A stretch of DNA of 19,485 nucleotides from Kiritimatiellia bacterium (GTDB taxonomy: Bacteria > Verrucomicrobiota > Kiritimatiellia > RFP12 > UBA1067), in the NCBI GenBank assembly GCA_017405115.1, contig JAFRBA010000127.1:1-19485 (forward strand), read 5' to 3'. Position numbers and translations under genes: made by a program. Position 1 is the stretch's first letter; the number at the start of each line of letters is the position of its first letter. The notes below the pieces were generated by a model. The model saw only the letters and a program-made list of their open reading frames with translations. It searched no databases and was not told the DNA's origin. Below, piece by piece: positions 1-7,007 of this stretch.

Positions 1-342
1 GCCGCCGCCATACGGCTGGTTCGCAGCCGCCAGCCTGTACGCGCCGCCGCCGCCGCCGCCACCACCAACGGCGAGGATGCGCGCAGATGTCGTGCCGGGC
101 AATGTGAACGAGCCGGCCGACGACGCATTGGCGAAGGTCAAGATGAAATCGTAGGAGTCGGTGTCGGCGTTATATACCCAGTTGGTCGTGCTCGCTCCGG
201 TGAACTCAACTTCTCCGCCGCCGGAGACCACTGCCGAGCCGTCGATTTCCTCCGCCCGAGACGCGAAGGCAAATGCAGTGGCAAAGGCAACGGTAACCGC
301 TGCCTTGCGCATGCACAAGCCTACGCAATCTCTAGCGAACAT
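1..342 (-). CDS. Secreted oligoglycine surface protein, N-terminal part
   Basis: The frame runs off the left window edge, so only about 114 residues are visible. They begin with a signal peptide (basic MRKAAV, then a run of Ala/Val/Phe ending in SRA before EE), followed by a beta-rich stretch and an oligoglycine segment (ILAVGGGGGGGGAY). Two starts are possible. The ATG at 342 has a good ribosome site (AAAGGGG, 4 nt upstream). The ATG at 312 gives a more conventional signal peptide. An extended -10 lies about 120 nt upstream. Export is inferred from the signal peptide. Function is unknown, and the glycine run resembles low-complexity segments of bacterial surface proteins. Confidence 0.6.
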   Translation of the reverse strand, partial: MFARDCVGLCMRKAAVTVAFATAFAFASRAEEIDGSAVVSGGGEVEFTGASTTNWVYNADTDSYDFILTFANASSAGSFTLPGTTSARILAVGGGGGGGGAYRLAAANQPYGGG

Positions 343-461
343 CAGGCCCCTTTCGCTTGTCTTTTTATGCGCTCGCTTTCGTTTTGTCTTTTGGACTCGA
401 CAAGGCAAAACAAAGCCATGCGATGCGCATGGATGTATTTCACCTCTTCGGGCCGACGCAT

Positions 462-491
462 ATTGTACCAAAAAACCGGTGTCGTTTGCAA
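462..491 (-). promoter_or_regulatory. Promoter of the oligoglycine protein gene
   Basis: On the minus strand this reads TTGCAA, an 18-nt spacer, then TGGTACAAT. The extended -10 is shared with other genes here. The implied leader is about 120 nt. Confidence 0.5.
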
Positions 492-510
492 GCCGCAATT
501 TCGGGCACCC

Positions 511-542
511 TTATCCCGTTTTTTTCGGGATAATTCATCCCG
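511..542. repeat. Overlapping alternative hairpins
   Basis: TTATCCCG (511-518) and CGGGATAA (526-533) form a perfect 8-bp stem around seven T. The same CGGGAT (526-531) can instead pair with ATCCCG (537-542) around five bases, so the two stems are mutually exclusive. The element lies 13 nt past the stop of the DUF4838 gene and upstream of the next promoter. It could be a terminator, but there is no clear U-tract after the stem on the minus strand. Confidence 0.45.
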
Positions 543-554
543 TCAGGTGGCATA

Positions 555-2668
555 TCAGGGGGTCTCGGCGATGGCCTTGTGGGGCCAGCCCATGCTGTTG
601 ATCTCGCTGTTGGCGCAGTCGGCGAAGTTGCACACGCAGTCGTCCTCGACAGACGCCCTGTACTCGCACATCGCCTTGAACGCCGCGTCGAACGGCGGCT
701 TCTTGTCGGCGGCGCGGCCGCTCTCCAGCCAGCGCTTCTGCGCAATGCGCACCTGACGCGTAAGCTCGGTGTTGCGAAGCCCTTTGCGGAGGAAGTCGAT
801 GCGAGCCAGGACTTCCGCGTCGCCGGCCGCCGCCTTCGCCGCGCGTTCGAGCGCCGCATAGCCCTTCGCGAAGAAGGCGTCGTCGAAATACTCCTCGAGA
901 ATCGCCTCGCAGTTGCCGTGGCTCCCGCCGCCCTGCGCCCCGGTATGGTTGACCCAGGACATCTTGCGGATGTCGGCGAACGTCCAGTGCTCCGAGTGCG
1001 CGCGCACACCGTCGAGGAACTCCGCGACCGCCGGCCGCGCCGCGCCGAACGCGGACAGCATCTCGTCCCTCGCCCTGTCGTAGCCGTGCAGGGGGTCGCG
1101 CATCGCGCGTATGAGGGCGTAGCCCATCAGCGCATGCGCCGCCCACGAGCCGCGAAGCGAGTCGAACATGCAGGAGTCCATCCCGTTCGTGTACGCAAAG
1201 GCGAAGTCCGAGAGGATGAGGCGGCCCTGGTCAAGATGGTAGCCGCCGCAGGCGAGCGTGTAGTTCGGCCGGTAGACGAAGTCCTTCACGCCCGCCTTCC
1301 TCCACCCCAGCCAGTGCTTGCGGAAGAACCTGGACTCCGTCTCGTCGTACGGCAGGTAGCTGCGCGGCACAAAGTCGATGATCACGCGCGGATCGACCTT
1401 CGTCTTCTGCGGCGCCTCCACGTAGTTCTCGTATGCATAGCCGACGACGCGCGCCTCAGAACAGACCTTAGCGACTTCGGCCTGTATGTGGTTGTAGAAG
1501 TTCGCGTAGCGGTCGGAGAGCGGCGCGACCGGCTTCAGGTTGGAGTCCTTCTCCGGGATGTCCCAGCGGTTGTCGCCCACAAACCAGCTGAGAGCCCACT
1601 CGCCGTGGTTGGGGCCGCCCTTCTGCCACAGGCTGTCGAGGAACTCGCGCGTGAGCCCGCCCTTCCAGTACGGATGCTGCCCGAAGCGCGGATCCGGCGG
1701 ATCCCACGCGCGGCACCTGGCGCACGTGCAAAGCCCTGCGGAGTCGTTCTCGCAGCAGTTCACCCACGGCTCGTACCCGCCGGGCCTCCCGGTCTTCTCC
1801 CACCACGCGGTCCAGTCGGCGACCTTCTGGCGCCAGACCCCAGGCTCCGAACAGCACATGGTGACGAGTGTCGGATCGTGCAAAGGTCGCCGCGTGCCGT
1901 CCGGCAGCAGGTTGAAGTATTCCGGGTGGTCCTTGCCGAAGCGCTCCCACCAGTCGGAGAAGGAATGCGTGGCGACCGAGTTCCTGCGACGGCCGCTGCG
2001 GTGGCGCGTCATGAACTTAGTCTGCGCGTCGAAGAACGCGTTGTACGACTTCATGTTGGTGAAGCCGACGCGCCTCGCCTTCCACGGCGCGGCGTCGCCG
2101 TAGAACGTCCGCTCCTCAAGCGGCTCCACGCCGCTGCGGTCGATGGGCCCGACGGAGAGCGTCGCGCGCCTCGGCACTACCTCGCCGGTCTCTCCCGGCC
2201 ATATCCACTTTACGCCAAGCTCGGTCTCGAGGAAGTCGTAGACGGCATACAGCGTACCGATGCTTTTGACTATCCACGTGCACTGGATGCGGTCGTACTT
2301 GATGTCGCTGTCGCGGCCGAGGAGATACAGACCGTTGCCGGAGGTCTTCACGACGCGCTCGTCGAGCTTCAGCTCGCGGCCGGGATTCCCGCCTTGGCGG
2401 CGGCCTTGGTCGCGCCGAGGAAGATGTGGCAGGGATGGCGAGAGAGGTCGCAAGCGTCCTCTGTGACGATCTCGAACTTCGCGCCGAACGCCTTGTCGAG
2501 GTGGTGCTTCAGCTCGTCCGCCGCGTAGCGCACTGCGTCGAGCGGCTTCGCCGGCACCACGATGTCTGCCTGCGAAACGCCGTCCCTCGCGACGGTGAAC
2601 ACGCGCGTCTCGGCATAGCCGGCGACTGCGGTGGAAACGGTTGCGGCGAACAAGAACGCCCTTATCAT
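555..2668 (-). CDS. DUF4838 family secreted protein, frameshifted
   Basis: With one frame change near 2371-2385 this encodes about 704 residues. The first 99 codons (start 2668, RBS GGAGG) give a signal peptide (MIRAFLFAATVSTAVAGYAE) and the beginning of an N-terminal domain like that preceding GH67 barrels, then hit a stop at 2369. The remainder continues in the -1 frame (ELKLDERVVKTSGNGLYLLG) to 555. DUF4838 hallmarks include GTLYAVYDFLETELGVKWIW, EYFNLLPDGTRR, a Cys-rich segment (CCENDSAGLCTCARC) and a Trp/Tyr-rich barrel. Family members are presumed carbohydrate-active, but no substrate is established. One missing base would restore the frame, so the gene is either recently broken or the assembly has an indel. 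Confidence 0.8.
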
Positions 2669-2761
2669 GCCAGACCTCCAATTCAGACTGTTCCGCCGGC
2701 GACCAGCGCAGCACCCGTTGCGCAGCCTTCCGCCGACAACACGCTCCTGCGTGCTGCTGGC

Positions 2762-2791
2762 ATTATAACATTCCTGGCCGAAGCCTGTAAA
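2762..2791 (-). promoter_or_regulatory. Promoter of the DUF4838 gene
   Basis: The minus strand reads TTTACA, 18 nt, then TGTTATAAT. The leader to the ATG at 2668 is about 90 nt and ends in a good Shine-Dalgarno sequence. Confidence 0.6.
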
Positions 2792-2839
2792 GCCTGCGGA
2801 CCTACAACTCTCCGATATGCCCTTGCCATCGCCTCATGG

Positions 2840-3625
2840 TTAGAATACGCAATAGTTCTGTAGATGCGGTTCGAGCGCCTCCAGCCAAATGTCGTATCCG
2901 GCGTCGGTTGGATGTATCTCGTCCGCCATGAGCGATTTCGGCACCCAGCCAGACTTGTCTATCAGCTTGTCGTTGAAGTCCACCCAGACAAGTTTGCCGT
3001 CTTCTTCCGCAAATCTCCTGAGCAATGCATTCGTCTCGTCGTTGCGCAGTCTTGCCGCCGCGTGTCGGGCAGAGTCGGCCGAGCGGCCCCTTGGGAATAT
3101 CGGGTGCAGAATCACCTTCGCGCTTGGCTGCCGGCTGCGTATCCCGGCGACGATCTTCTTGACGCCTTCCGCGACGGCGGCAGGATCCGAGTCCTTTGAC
3201 GAGTTGTTGTTGGTTCCAATCATGAGAACGACGCACTTGGCCTTGTAGCCGTCCAGTTCGCCGTGTTCCATCCGCCAAAGGACGTTTTGCGTCTTGTCTC
3301 CGCCATAGCCAAGGTTCAAGACCGTCCGCCCCTTCGTGAACTTCGCCCAGCTCTCGGGATGCTTCCATTCCCAGAAATGCATGATCGAGTCGCCGAGCAT
3401 GACGACATCGACGGTCTTTCCCTTGAACCCCTCTACGAGACGGCTGCGACTCAGGAAGCGGTTCGCCCACCAGTAGTCGCCGAAGAGACCGGGGTCTCGT
3501 GTAGGGTCGTTCGTCCTGCTCTCCATATGCGAAACGGAGGACGCAGGGCTCTCGGCGGCGAAACAACTCGGCGCCGCGCAGGCGACGAGGCAAATGAGTA
3601 TGCAGCGCATCATGGTTGTTTTCAT
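2840..3625 (-). CDS. Secreted SGNH/GDSL-type esterase
   Basis: This 261-residue protein has a signal peptide (MKTTMMRCILICLVACAAPS, then CFA) followed by a complete SGNH hydrolase fold. Block I is VVMLGDSIM with nucleophile Ser80, the block II glycine lies in NLGYGGD (about 105-110), block III is IGTNN (about 136-140), and block V is DEIHP with Asp235 and His238. The layout resembles the PAF-acetylhydrolase-like branch, which often removes acetyl groups from glycans. Deacetylation of a polysaccharide is an inference. The -10 box is only 6 nt from the ATG, so the transcript may start at the initiation codon. It is followed, after its own promoter gap, by the DUF4838 gene. Confidence 0.88.
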   Translation of the reverse strand: MKTTMMRCILICLVACAAPSCFAAESPASSVSHMESRTNDPTRDPGLFGDYWWANRFLSRSRLVEGFKGKTVDVVMLGDSIMHFWEWKHPESWAKFTKGRTVLNLGYGGDKTQNVLWRMEHGELDGYKAKCVVLMIGTNNNSSKDSDPAAVAEGVKKIVAGIRSRQPSAKVILHPIFPRGRSADSARHAAARLRNDETNALLRRFAEEDGKLVWVDFNDKLIDKSGWVPKSLMADEIHPTDAGYDIWLEALEPHLQNYCVF

Positions 3626-3631
3626 GGTTGC

Positions 3632-3660
3632 ATTATACCAATCTCCAGTTGCCGAATCAA
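3632..3660 (-). promoter_or_regulatory. Promoter of the SGNH esterase gene
   Basis: TTGATT, 17 nt, TGGTATAAT on the minus strand. This is the best sigma70-like site in the window. Its -10 ends 6 nt before the ATG, predicting a leaderless mRNA. Confidence 0.65.
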
Positions 3661-3671
3661 CCCCCTGAAAG

Positions 3672-3688
3672 GCGCCGCGCCCCGCGAA
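3672..3688. repeat. 17-bp GC repeat, copy outside RAYT1
   Basis: GCGCCGCGCCCCGCGAA here is identical to 4757-4773 inside the 5' part of the RAYT1 gene. Both copies are preceded by GAAA plus one base. The pair brackets most of the transposase gene and may belong to its REP system. Confidence 0.45.
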
Positions 3689-3700
3689 CCATAACAAAGG

Positions 3701-3737
3701 TCTTGAGTTTACGCGGGGCTGAGCCCGCGATTCAAGA
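3701..3737. repeat. Hairpin at the end of the RAYT1 gene
   Basis: CGCGGG (3712-3717) pairs with CCCGCG (3724-3729) around six bases, and TCTTGA (3701-3706) pairs with TCAAGA (3732-3737) outside it. The RAYT1 stop codon lies within the right outer arm. The 6-bp stem with 6-nt loop matches the neighbouring REP hairpins. It could also act as a terminator. Confidence 0.55.
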
Positions 3738-4820
3738 TCGGTGCTGGCTCGCGGCTTCCCCGCCCTGATTCGCGGCCTCCGCGCCGCGTGCCCTGTCCTG
3801 ATTCGCGGCCTCCGCGCCGCGTGCCCTGTCCTGATTCGCGGCCTCCGCGCCGCGTAAACCTCTTTCAAACCTCGGCCCTTCAGCCCGCCAGTAGAGCGCC
3901 CCGCCCTCGCCCGCCTTCGCCATCGCGGCGATTTCGTCGTTGAGCACGAGGCAGGCGCCGCGCCCGAACTCGGTTTCGTCGTTGCCCTCGGCGATTTCAA
4001 GGAAGCGCCCCTCCGACAGCGCTGGCAGGTAGCGCGAGTCGGGCCGGTGCCCGTTCTTCATGCAGGAGGGCAGCATATGTATGAAGCGCGCTTCGCGATT
4101 TTCAAGCAACATGTCGCGAACCGCGACTTCGCCAGGGCTGATGAAGCCGGAGATCACAACATAGCCCGCCCGAACCGCGTCTTCCATTCTCGCTACGACA
4201 TGCGGCAGGTTCCGCGCAGCGACCTTTCTTGAAACACGCAGCGAAAGCAGCTTAGTGTCTGGAGAAAGAAGGTCTACGTTGCCGATGCCCTTCCAGAAGT
4301 CGTCGACGTCGAGGCGCGGGGAGTCAAGCGGCTCCCGAATGCGCATGTACTGTGGCTGGTTGTACATCAGCTCGTATTTGAGCGGGTTGTATCGGATGTA
4401 GCGCGTGACCGCCTCGATGAACCGCCGCGAAACGCAGATCCGGTCGTGGTAGCCCTGCTGCCAGATTATCGAAAGGCCAAGCTGCCGACGGGCAAGAGTC
4501 GTCGTATACGACTTGAACTTGCGCATCGCCGCGCCAAGCACCTGCAGCGGCTCCGCAAGACCGGGCGCGATGCGGAGAACCATGTGGAGATGGTCTGGCA
4601 TCAGCACGTGTTCCAAAAGCGAGATCCCCGGGTTGAATCGCGGAATGGCCGCAATGCATTCGAGTACCTGGCGGCCGAAGTCGCTCAACACGACGACGGC
4701 GTCGGCGACGCGTCCGAAAAGCGCGCGGCGCGGCGCGGTGGCCATCGTTATGAAAAGCGCCGCGCCCCGCGAATAGTCATAGCCATGGAATCTGCGGTAG
4801 TATCTGATCTCCTCGCCCAT
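3732..4820 (-). CDS. REP-associated tyrosine transposase (RAYT1) with C-terminal extension
   Basis: This is a 362-residue Y1-type transposase of the IS200/RAYT superfamily. The start at 4820 (MGEEIRYYRR) sits 7 nt after an extended -10. The first strand is ALFITMATAPRRALFG (about 21-36), the HUH motif is MPDHLHM (His77, His79), and the likely catalytic tyrosine is Tyr141 in RYIRYNP. Typical RAYTs end soon after this motif. Here a further region of about 120 residues (about 190-312) follows, with VVISGFISPGE, HMLPSCMKN and CLVLNDEIAAMA, reminiscent of a DprA/LOG-like Rossmann fold, though that similarity is only by eye. The last 40 residues are an 11-residue repeat encoded by REP DNA. Matching hairpin repeats flank the gene on both sides, as expected for RAYT/REP pairs. 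It probably acts on single-stranded REP DNA. Confidence 0.85.
   Translation of the reverse strand: MGEEIRYYRRFHGYDYSRGAALFITMATAPRRALFGRVADAVVVLSDFGRQVLECIAAIPRFNPGISLLEHVLMPDHLHMVLRIAPGLAEPLQVLGAAMRKFKSYTTTLARRQLGLSIIWQQGYHDRICVSRRFIEAVTRYIRYNPLKYELMYNQPQYMRIREPLDSPRLDVDDFWKGIGNVDLLSPDTKLLSLRVSRKVAARNLPHVVARMEDAVRAGYVVISGFISPGEVAVRDMLLENREARFIHMLPSCMKNGHRPDSRYLPALSEGRFLEIAEGNDETEFGRGACLVLNDEIAAMAKAGEGGALYWRAEGPRFERGLRGAEAANQDRARGAEAANQDRARGAEAANQGGEAASQHRS
3765..3854. repeat. REP-like 33-bp tandem repeats
   Basis: There are 2.7 direct copies of a 33-bp unit (3765-3797, 3798-3830, 3831-3854). Each contains the inverted repeat CGCGGCctccgcGCCGCG (6-bp stem, 6-nt loop). A degenerate further copy lies just left of 3765. 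The repeats are in frame at the 3' end of RAYT1 and translate as RGAEAANQDRA units. There are no spacers, so this is not CRISPR. Confidence 0.85.
4757..4773. repeat. 17-bp GC repeat, copy inside RAYT1
   Basis: Identical to 3672-3688. It encodes part of the segment around residue 19 (SRGAALF) of RAYT1. Confidence 0.45.
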
Positions 4821-4827
4821 GCCGCGC

Positions 4828-4836
4828 AGTATACCA
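4828..4836 (-). promoter_or_regulatory. Extended -10 of RAYT1
   Basis: TGGTATACT on the minus strand ends 7 or 8 nt before the RAYT1 ATG, implying a leaderless or nearly leaderless mRNA. No convincing -35 is seen. It lies just past the stop codon of the upstream LamG gene. Confidence 0.5.
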
Positions 4837-4839
4837 TAT

Positions 4840-6090
4840 TCACAACCTCCTTGTCCTGATCGCGGCCTCCGCGCCGCGCACCCAGCCGCCTTCATGGGCG
4901 GGAACGCGCAGGGTGTTCCCCGATTCCTCCAGGAATTCCGCCGGCGAAAGATTGCGGCCATAGACGCGGATGTCGCGAATGTCGCCGTTGAACAAGTTGG
5001 CGGGAGAGAGTTGTTTGTCCTCCGCGCCGAAGAACAGCTCGTTGTGGAACTCGTGCGAACAGTACGTCATTATGTCCGTACCCCACGATTTGTCGTGGTA
5101 GTTCGGCTTCGCCACGACATCGCCCTGCAACCGCCCGTCAACGTAAAGATACATCTTTCTGAGATCGTACACGACCACCAAGCGCGTCCATGCGCCAACT
5201 GACAGGGGCTTCAAGGACAATATCTTGCTGTCGGTCGTGAAAAGCATCTTGTTGCTTCGCCTGGCGGCGCAGACGCGTCCGTCGGGCTCTATCGTGAGGT
5301 CTATCTTCCCATACGAACCGCAAATCACGCCCATGCGACGGCCAAAGCCATTCGGGCGGACAGAAATCTCATAGGTGCTTGCGCCAGGCATCGCCGTGCC
5401 ACCCATGGACACGACGTAATGCTTCCCGGCCAAATGCAGGAACCCTCGCCCATCGGCATCCCTGCGGAAAGGGTTCTCCCATCCCGTCTCCGGCGCAACC
5501 GGCCCGTTGTGGCAGAGGTTGTAGCCCGTATAGCCGAGATGCCCCCCGCCATACCCCTTGCCGTCGACGCGAGCGTTGTGTTCATAGCCGGACACGTCGA
5601 CAAGCAGCTGCCCGTCGTCACGGTCGCAGGGCCAGTGGAAGAACGGAACCCGAACACCCTCAATCTTGCACATGCGCACACTGGCGTCCTCGAAGCGAAT
5701 GGGCATTTCTACCGACGCATCTCGCGATCCGTCGCTTTCCCAGATTGGAAGCGTCTGGCATTTCTTTCCCTCCCGCGCCATCGATCGGGAACGCCAGGAC
5801 CTCGTAGTCGAGCGAAGTCCAGCCAAGAAGCACGGACGTCTGGTTGCATAAGACGAGCTCTGGGCGACGGCGCAAGGGGAACTCAATGCCGCGCCATTCG
5901 CACAGTTTGTACTCCAGATACCTCAGCAGAAGGTTTTCGCGCTCGTAGCAGGGGAAGACGAGCGAGTTCTCGTAGTGGTCAAAGAGATTCGTGATTTCAA
6001 TCGCGTCGGGATCTGCATCAATCCATGCGTCGACGCTGGCGCGCCAGTCGCGAACGCAATGCGCACGGTGCGAAGGGTGAGAAGATGTTT
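4840..6090 (-). pseudogene. Disrupted LamG-domain protein gene
   Basis: The 3' frame (stop 4840) encodes a clear concanavalin A/LamG domain: FHWPCDRDDGQLLVDVSG, WTRLVVVYDLRKMYLYVDG, then GDIRDIRVYGRNLSPAEF. Upstream of about 5760 the coding sense moves to another frame (LVLCNQTSVLLGWTSLDYEV and VDAWIDADPDAIEITNLFDH), which stays open into the end of rsmE but has no ATG, GTG or TTG at its beginning. The shift lies near an A-rich tract (GGGAAAGAAATG on the minus strand, 5759-5770), so one extra base explains it. The last residues, RGAEAAIRTRRL, come from a REP repeat. The gene seems frameshifted, truncated at its 5' end and altered at its 3' end. The N-terminal part is not recognised. LamG domains usually bind carbohydrate. 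Confidence 0.6.
4855..4878. repeat. Single REP copy upstream of RAYT1
   Basis: CCTGAT followed by CGCGGCctccgcGCCGCG repeats the unit found at 3765-3854, with one T missing. It lies on the other side of the transposase gene and forms the 3' end of the LamG frame. Confidence 0.75.
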
Positions 6091-6120
6091 TATATAAGAT
6101 GCGGAGAACCGGGAAAAGGG

Positions 6121-6903
6121 TTATCCGCCGAATACGCCAAGCCTGGCAAGAAGGGCTATCGTCGCCGTTTCGGTACGCAGGATCCGCGGCCCGAGCGAGT
6201 ATCTTCGGAACCCTCTCGTCTCCAGAAGCTCTACCTCGTCGTCGGTCCAGCCGCCCTCCGGCCCGATCGCCAGAAGAAGCGATTGCCTCGCCGCATCTTG
6301 TGAAGCCGACGAAGAAGTCCCAGCCGTCCCAGTCGTCTCAGAAGTCTCAGCCGACATCCCTTCGCCATATGGATGCGCCACCACTCGCCGCGTCGTGGGG
6401 AACATCGCGTCAAGCTCGTCCGCCACGAAGCGCCGGAATGCGCGGCGGCAGACAAGCTCGGGCAGGATCGACGCGCCGCACTGCATCAGCCCGTCGACGA
6501 GAAGAGGCCTGTAGTTCTCCTCCTTCAGCAGCGTCGCGCCCCAGAAGTCCTTCTCGACCTTCTTCGCCCCCACGAGGACGATGCGCCCGACGCCCATCGC
6601 CGCGAGCTGCGGAAGGAGGCGCTTCATCACGCGCGGGCGCGGCGGGGCGAGGATGATGTCCGCCCACGGGCGCAGCGACTCCTCTTCGTGCCGCACCCTG
6701 ACGCGAACGCGAGCCTCTTCGCCTGAACCGCCGCGGACGATCTCAAGGATCTCCCCGGTTCCGACTCCGCCGTTGATTTCGCCCGTCTTAAGCGTCTGGC
6801 CGACTTCCCCATGCAGGACGCCGAGCACATGCTCCGCACGCGCGCCCCCGAATGTCGCGACTCCGTCGACAATCTCGTTCCGCTCGAAGAGTATCCTGTT
6901 CAT
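6121..6903 (-). CDS. rsmE: 16S rRNA (uracil1498-N3)-methyltransferase RsmE
   Basis: The protein has 260 residues and the usual RsmE layout. An N-terminal PUA-like domain (MNRILFERNEI to about residue 70) precedes a SPOUT methyltransferase with the trefoil-knot signatures LAIGPEGGWTDDEVELL (about 211-227) and SLGPRILRTETATIALLA (236-253). The family methylates U1498 of 16S rRNA in the cytoplasm with S-adenosylmethionine. The start at 6903 follows GGGGAAAAG and an extended -10 at 6933-6941. An unusual Ser/Thr/Ala-rich insert (about residues 184-207) sits between the two domain halves and is encoded by near-repetitive DNA. Confidence 0.93.
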   Translation of the reverse strand: MNRILFERNEIVDGVATFGGARAEHVLGVLHGEVGQTLKTGEINGGVGTGEILEIVRGGSGEEARVRVRVRHEEESLRPWADIILAPPRPRVMKRLLPQLAAMGVGRIVLVGAKKVEKDFWGATLLKEENYRPLLVDGLMQCGASILPELVCRRAFRRFVADELDAMFPTTRRVVAHPYGEGMSAETSETTGTAGTSSSASQDAARQSLLLAIGPEGGWTDDEVELLETRGFRRYSLGPRILRTETATIALLARLGVFGG

Positions 6904-6932
6904 TGAAGACTTTTCCCCGTCCCATGCGGCGT

Positions 6933-6941
6933 ATTATACCA
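6933..6941 (-). promoter_or_regulatory. Extended -10 of rsmE
   Basis: TGGTATAAT on the minus strand, 29 nt upstream of the start codon. No clear -35. Confidence 0.55.
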
Positions 6942-7007
6942 TAAACCTGCCCGCGCACCCGTTGCATCCGTGGCGCGCGGCTCGCGATTAAACATGGGCG
7001 ACGCGCA

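Noticed and set aside
41..67. GCC microsatellite
   Set aside because: It lies in frame within a secreted protein and encodes its oligoglycine segment, so it is coding and not a free-standing repeat.
579..2528. 649-codon plus-strand open frame
   Set aside because: It is antisense to the DUF4838 gene, is Arg/Val/Leu-rich with no recognisable motif, and is explained by GC-rich codon use on the other strand.
3765..3854. Possible CRISPR array
   Set aside because: Units are contiguous with no unique spacers, and no cas genes are present. The hairpin units fit REP elements beside a RAYT.
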